Assembly: GCA_021781185.1 (NCBI GenBank)
Contig: JAJXXI010000723.1
Coordinates: 1-8,555, forward strand
Length of the DNA stretch: 8,555 nucleotides
Direction of reading: 5' to 3'
Source: a bacterium
GTDB taxonomy: Bacteria > Verrucomicrobiota > Verrucomicrobiia > Limisphaerales > UBA11358
Part shown: piece after piece, positions 6,501 through 8,555 of the stretch
How positions within the stretch are numbered: position 1 is the first letter of the stretch
Layout of the letters: each line of letters opens with the position of its first letter
Notes under the pieces: model-generated
What the model saw: the letters and a program-made list of their open reading frames with translations, nothing else
Told to the model about the DNA's origin: nothing
The model's database searches: none
Position numbers and translations under genes: made by a program

Positions 6501-8208
6501 CACCGGTTCCACCGCCTGGGGCGGCACGGCCATGAATCTGCCCGCCAATACGCGCCAGACGTTTGCCTTGGTCCGACCGGCCGCCGGCAGCAATCCCTCC
6601 TACGTCCGGCTCAACGTCACCGGCTCCGCATCCTCGCTCGTCTGGCGCGGCACCAACGGCAGCAACTGGGATCTGGCCACGACCGCCAACTGGTTGAACG
6701 GCACGGCGGCGGACGTTTTTTACAACCTTGATTCCGTCCGCTTCGACGACACCTCCACCAACGGCACGGTCACGATTTCCGGCACGGCGGAACCCGTATC
6801 GCTCACCGTGGCCAACAACACTCTCCCCTACACCATCGGCGGCGGCGAAATCGCCGGGCTGGGCAAGCTGATCAAAAGCGGCGCGGCGCAGTTGACGCTC
6901 ACCGGCAGCAACTCGTTTTATGGCGGCTCAACCCTCCTGGGCGGCACGGTGTTGCTGGCCAACGACACGGCCAATCAATCCGGTCTCGGCACCGGAAACA
7001 TCACGCTGCAAGGCGGCACGCTCACGATGTATTCCGACGCCGCTTCCTACAATGACGCCTATTGGAACTTGATCGTGCCCGCCGGTTACAGCGGCCGGCT
7101 CAACACGGATGCCCGCTGCAATTTGCACGGCTCGCTCACCGGCGGCGGCACGCTCGATTATTATGTGACGTATGTGCGAACGGAATTGGACGGTGACTGG
7201 TCCGGCTTCACCGGAAAGATCAACGTGCTTGTGGACGGCGATGGCGGTGATTTCCGCATCAACAATTCCTACGGCTACGCCAATGCAGCCATCAACCTTT
7301 CGGCCAACGCGGTGGCGTATCACGTTTCTGGCAGCACCATCAGCGTCGGCGAACTTTCCGGCGCGGCCGGTTCGGAACTTTCCACGGCGGACTGGATTGT
7401 CGGGGCGCTCAACACCGACGCCACGTTTGCCGGCAGCATCATTGACGGCAGCGGTGTCACCTCGCTCACCAAAACCGGCACCGGCACATTGACGCTGACT
7501 GGCAGCAGTTCGTTTACCGGCGGCACAACCGTCAGTTCCGGGACGCTGCGTGCAAACAGCCTCACTGGTTCCGCCACCGGCACAGGCGACCTGGAAATTT
7601 CCGCGAATGCCACGCTCACCGGCAATGGCATCATCGGCAGCGCCACCACCATTGAAGATGGCGCAACGCTCGCTCCCGGCGATCCGTCCGGCGCGCTCAC
7701 GTTCACCAACAACCTCACCTTGAACGACAATTCCATCCTGAAGTTCGCCCTCGGCACGAGCCGCGATTCCGTCGTTGTGAACGGCGACTTGCTGTTGACC
7801 GGCCAGTTGCAGGTCACCAACGCCGCCGGATTTGGTCCGGGCGTTTACCCGCTGTTCACCTGTTCCGGCGCGCTTGACTTGGGTGATCTCACGCTTGTCT
7901 CCGCACCCGCCGGTTACAATTACAGCTTCGACACCAACACCACCGGCGTGGTGAAACTTATCGTCGCCCTGCCCACGCCGCCGGTCATCGCCAGCCCCGG
8001 CGTTCAGAGCGGCGGCAATTTCGTCTTCAGCGGTTCCGGCGGCACCCCCGGTGCCACGTATTACGTCGCAACCTCCACCAACCTCGCCACGCCCGCCACA
8101 AACTGGACGCGCATCCTCACGAACCAATTCGATGACAACGGGAACTTTTCCGTGACCAACCCGCCCGCCACGAACGGGCAACGTTTCTACCGGCTGGAAT
8201 TGCCGTAG
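3547..8208 (+). CDS. Secreted pectate-lyase-like protein (PL1-type) with cadherin-like domain and autotransporter-type beta-strand repeats
   Basis: A 1553-residue secreted multidomain protein. Residues 1-35 are a signal peptide (cleavage after ALQA). Residues about 37-362 resemble polysaccharide lyase family 1 beta-helix enzymes, which cleave pectate by calcium-dependent beta-elimination: FPGALGFGAYATGG, VYHVTNLNDSGAGSFRDAV, VFDVGGEIKL, IAGQTAPGG, RYIRIRPG, the vWiDH-like IIVDH (158-162), and RNPLAK (225-230), which fits R-x-P-x-x-R/K with the probable catalytic Arg225. Residues 365-404 are a Gly/Thr linker; DTDGDGMPD (407-415) is a thrombospondin-type-3-like calcium loop; 459-533 look like a cadherin-like/Ig domain. 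Residues 557-1027 and 1029-1473 are two related beta-helix units, with four PATR-like motifs near 634, 850, 1104 and 1303. Residues 1478-1553 form a beta domain ending FYRLELP. No autotransporter barrel or PEP-CTERM tail is present. A GTG at 3577 would give a tidier signal peptide, but the ATG is kept. Substrate (pectate or another uronate polymer) is inferred. Confidence 0.9.
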   Translation: MLSFVVSSNTVSPSRVCTPFRLWLAGFLFVQALQAQTPAFPGALGFGAYATGGRNGTVYHVTNLNDSGAGSFRDAVSHSGRTIVFDVGGEIKLSTAVSCSSSLTIAGQTAPGGIVFNGGEISFANRNNIICRYIRIRPGSDTASSTDDALSFYRASNIIVDHSSIAFAPWNNIDGVGDSTYLVTSITVQNSINANPTGQQFGCHAESVGGQWSWQYNIFANSHNRNPLAKVNDTFINNLEYNNSAGYTTHTSTKFKHDIVNNYFVAGPASSSSNFPWYQIDENQSIYYSGNMYDSDKNGSLNGSLTTPYWYQTVGTILTSPWSSWTTVIPTMTPELAYRYDVSAAGAFPRDEVDSLLLSQIQTLGSGTTGTGAGTTGPDGTLYTSQTQTGLGNNGYGTTTGLAAIPDTDGDGMPDYWELATGSDPNTANPLTNTVTGYTLLENYLNFLAAPHAVTQKNAPVIINLRQFTGGFSSSATFTLANATNGTVSLLNSTNAQFVPTADFTGLGGFDFTVHDGGSTLSVTVTVCVTPVAPPASATQFGGAIIGVTVAAAPLPSNLIWQGDGSANAWSTTASNWLDGSALVAFKNNDAVTFDDTGSASPDINLTGTLLPGAIFVNADQDYTFGGTGTLSGSGTLTKTGSGTLTIANVNSGFSGSVNVNGSTLALNNGASLGSGRVTLSDATVSLAGGHTATYIASLTVPAGQTGTIASGYIANGCSGNLTGGAASSVLNLDGSQSFSGTSTGQFDGFPGTINIFSGSSVRFSAASSGKTFGSLQPNFIINGSLQPRNAGNTVVLGALNGSGQLQGPQTANTGTGNTVFNIGGNNQDAIFTGTIVSNANSAGSAICVNKLGTGTQSLNGNNTFSGTNGVIAGTLLVNGTITPSLTTVFANATLGGTGVIAGPVQVNPGGILSPGTNGTGTLTINGNLTNSSPVLKFDLSSSPSGANDRINLTGTLAMSGVQTFNFNLTDGALGAGTYYLIEGATGSTAWGGTAMNLPANTRQTFALVRPAAGSNPSYVRLNVTGSASSLVWRGTNGSNWDLATTANWLNGTAADVFYNLDSVRFDDTSTNGTVTISGTAEPVSLTVANNTLPYTIGGGEIAGLGKLIKSGAAQLTLTGSNSFYGGSTLLGGTVLLANDTANQSGLGTGNITLQGGTLTMYSDAASYNDAYWNLIVPAGYSGRLNTDARCNLHGSLTGGGTLDYYVTYVRTELDGDWSGFTGKINVLVDGDGGDFRINNSYGYANAAINLSANAVAYHVSGSTISVGELSGAAGSELSTADWIVGALNTDATFAGSIIDGSGVTSLTKTGTGTLTLTGSSSFTGGTTVSSGTLRANSLTGSATGTGDLEISANATLTGNGIIGSATTIEDGATLAPGDPSGALTFTNNLTLNDNSILKFALGTSRDSVVVNGDLLLTGQLQVTNAAGFGPGVYPLFTCSGALDLGDLTLVSAPAGYNYSFDTNTTGVVKLIVALPTPPVIASPGVQSGGNFVFSGSGGTPGATYYVATSTNLATPATNWTRILTNQFDDNGNFSVTNPPATNGQRFYRLELP
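5215..6627 (+). repeat. Beta-helix unit, copy 1 of an internal protein-level duplication
   Basis: Residues 557-1027 of the lyase-like protein. The unit opens with LIWQGDGSANAWSTTASNWL (559-578), the W...W...NW cap typical of PATR proteins, and then DAVTFDD. PATR-like motifs follow at 634-669 (GTLTKTGSGTLTI) and 850-880 (LGTGTQSLNGNNTFSG). It closes with GGTGVIAGPVQVNPGGILSP, GTLTINGNL, NDRINLTGTL and GAGTYYLIEGATG. The match to copy 2 is at the level of motif order and is too diverged to be a recent DNA duplication. Confidence 0.7.
6631..7965 (+). repeat. Beta-helix unit, copy 2 of an internal protein-level duplication
   Basis: Residues 1029-1473. The same order of motifs as copy 1 is seen: LVWRGTNGSNWDLATTANWL (1031-1050), DSVRFDD, PATR motifs at 1104-1139 (LIKSGAAQLTLTGSNSF) and 1303-1337 (SLTKTGTGTLTLTGSSSF, the best consensus match), then LTGNGIIGSATTIEDGATLA, GALTFTNNL, RDSVVVNGDLLLTG and GPGVYPLFTCSGA. 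In the family these repeats extend a right-handed beta-helix, so the unit is probably a rigid stalk or a binding surface. Confidence 0.7.
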
Positions 8209-8220
8209 CCGTGCATCGCC

Positions 8221-8290
8221 TTGAACCGGAGCAAACCGGGAAAACGGAGACACCTGATGTTCCCGGTTTTCCCCATTTCCTCCGGTTCAA
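8221..8290 (+). terminator. Nested inverted repeat after the lyase gene, candidate terminator
   Basis: The outer arms TTGAACCGGA (8221-8230) and TCCGGTTCAA (8281-8290) are perfectly complementary over 10 bp. Inside them AAACCGGGAA (8233-8242) and TTCCCGGTTT (8260-8269) form a second perfect 10-bp stem with a 17-nt loop. An alternative inner pairing, GGGAAAAC (8238-8245) with GTTTTCCC (8266-8273), competes with it. The structure begins 12 bp after the stop codon at 8206-8208. Only a short T-run follows the inner stem, so it is not a textbook Rho-independent terminator; mRNA end protection is another possible role. Confidence 0.5.
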
Positions 8291-8310
8291 TCTGACGGCA
8301 TAATCGCCGG

Positions 8311-8555
8311 GTGAACGAAAAATTTACTGCCGCCATTGGCCGGTTCGACGAGGAAAACTCCCGCGATCCGAATCGGGAAAACGGCCAGCCGCGCGAACTG
8401 CTTTATGCGCAGCGACTGACCGCCTGGGTGCTGAAGCTCTCCCCTGCTCCGTCCGAACCGCTCCAGCTTGCCGCCCGCTGCCAGCACATCTGCCGCTGGG
8501 AAAGCCCGCGCGAAAATTACCCGATGACCAGGCCGGGCTACCTGAAATGGCGGGC
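8311..8555 (+). CDS. DUF4202-family protein, N-terminal part (3' end outside window)
   Basis: Open from GTG at 8311 to the window edge (81 whole codons plus two bases). The reading VNEKFTAAIGRFDEENSRDP, then NRENGQPRELLYAQRLTAWV, LQLAARCQHICRWESPRENY and PMTRPGYLKWR matches what I recall of the DUF4202 family, which has a conserved N-terminal DPN...G....ELLYA.R segment and a QHI.RW...R..YP..R.GYL.WR segment. Family members are about 200 residues, so less than half is visible. The start is GTG because an in-frame TGA at 8293-8295 closes the frame just upstream and no ATG lies between. No Shine-Dalgarno sequence is evident. The biochemical role of the family is not known to me; the conserved His and Arg residues could suggest a metal- or phosphate-binding site, but this is speculation. 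It is probably transcribed separately from the lyase, given the inverted repeat between them. Confidence 0.8.
   Translation, partial: MNEKFTAAIGRFDEENSRDPNRENGQPRELLYAQRLTAWVLKLSPAPSEPLQLAARCQHICRWESPRENYPMTRPGYLKWR

Noticed and set aside
6928..8253. A 441-codon open frame on the minus strand opposite the lyase C-terminal half.
   Set aside because: Its translation is a low-complexity Gly/Ala/Arg/Val mixture with no recognisable fold, and it mirrors the GC-rich third-position codon use of the lyase. The forward frame carries clear domains, so this is a shadow.

Overview
The window looks like chromosomal DNA from a free-living member of the Verrucomicrobiota, probably close to the Pedosphaera/Limisphaerales group. 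This is inferred from four things seen together: a pseudopilin with a strongly conserved hydrophobic N-terminus and a degenerate H-X9-DG-like tail, a XylR-type LacI/AraC fusion regulator, a very long secreted lyase carrying autotransporter-type beta-strand repeats but no visible barrel, and a start of a DUF4202 protein. No rRNA, tRNA, insertion sequence, CRISPR array or phage gene was seen.

Layout. Bases 1-1016 (minus) hold the N-terminal 338 codons of a secreted protein of unknown function whose 3' end lies beyond the left edge. Bases 1125-2093 (minus, possibly from 2123) encode a type II secretion-like pseudopilin. A 127-157 bp divergent intergenic region separates it from the regulator at 2251-3396 (plus). 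A 150 bp gap at 3397-3546 carries two abutting palindromes. Bases 3547-8208 (plus) encode a 1553-residue multidomain pectate-lyase-like protein. A nested inverted repeat at 8221-8290 follows its stop codon and is a candidate terminator. From 8311 to the right edge runs the first 81 codons of a DUF4202 protein with a GTG start.

How the genes may work together. The regulator lies directly upstream of the lyase on the same strand. The simplest reading is a sugar-sensing activator or repressor that controls an extracellular polysaccharide-degrading enzyme, with the palindromes at 3484-3512 as the most visible candidate control site. The pseudopilin and the secreted left-edge protein are read in the opposite direction and may form a second unit tied to secretion or the cell surface; their functional link to the lyase is only positional. 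In the lines sampled, base composition changes from about 48% GC (left, minus-strand genes) to about 60% GC (regulator and lyase).

The most interesting object is the lyase: a PL1-like catalytic domain, a calcium-binding-type linker, a cadherin-like domain, two tandem copies of a 445-470 residue beta-helix unit, and a C-terminal beta domain ending in FYRLELP.
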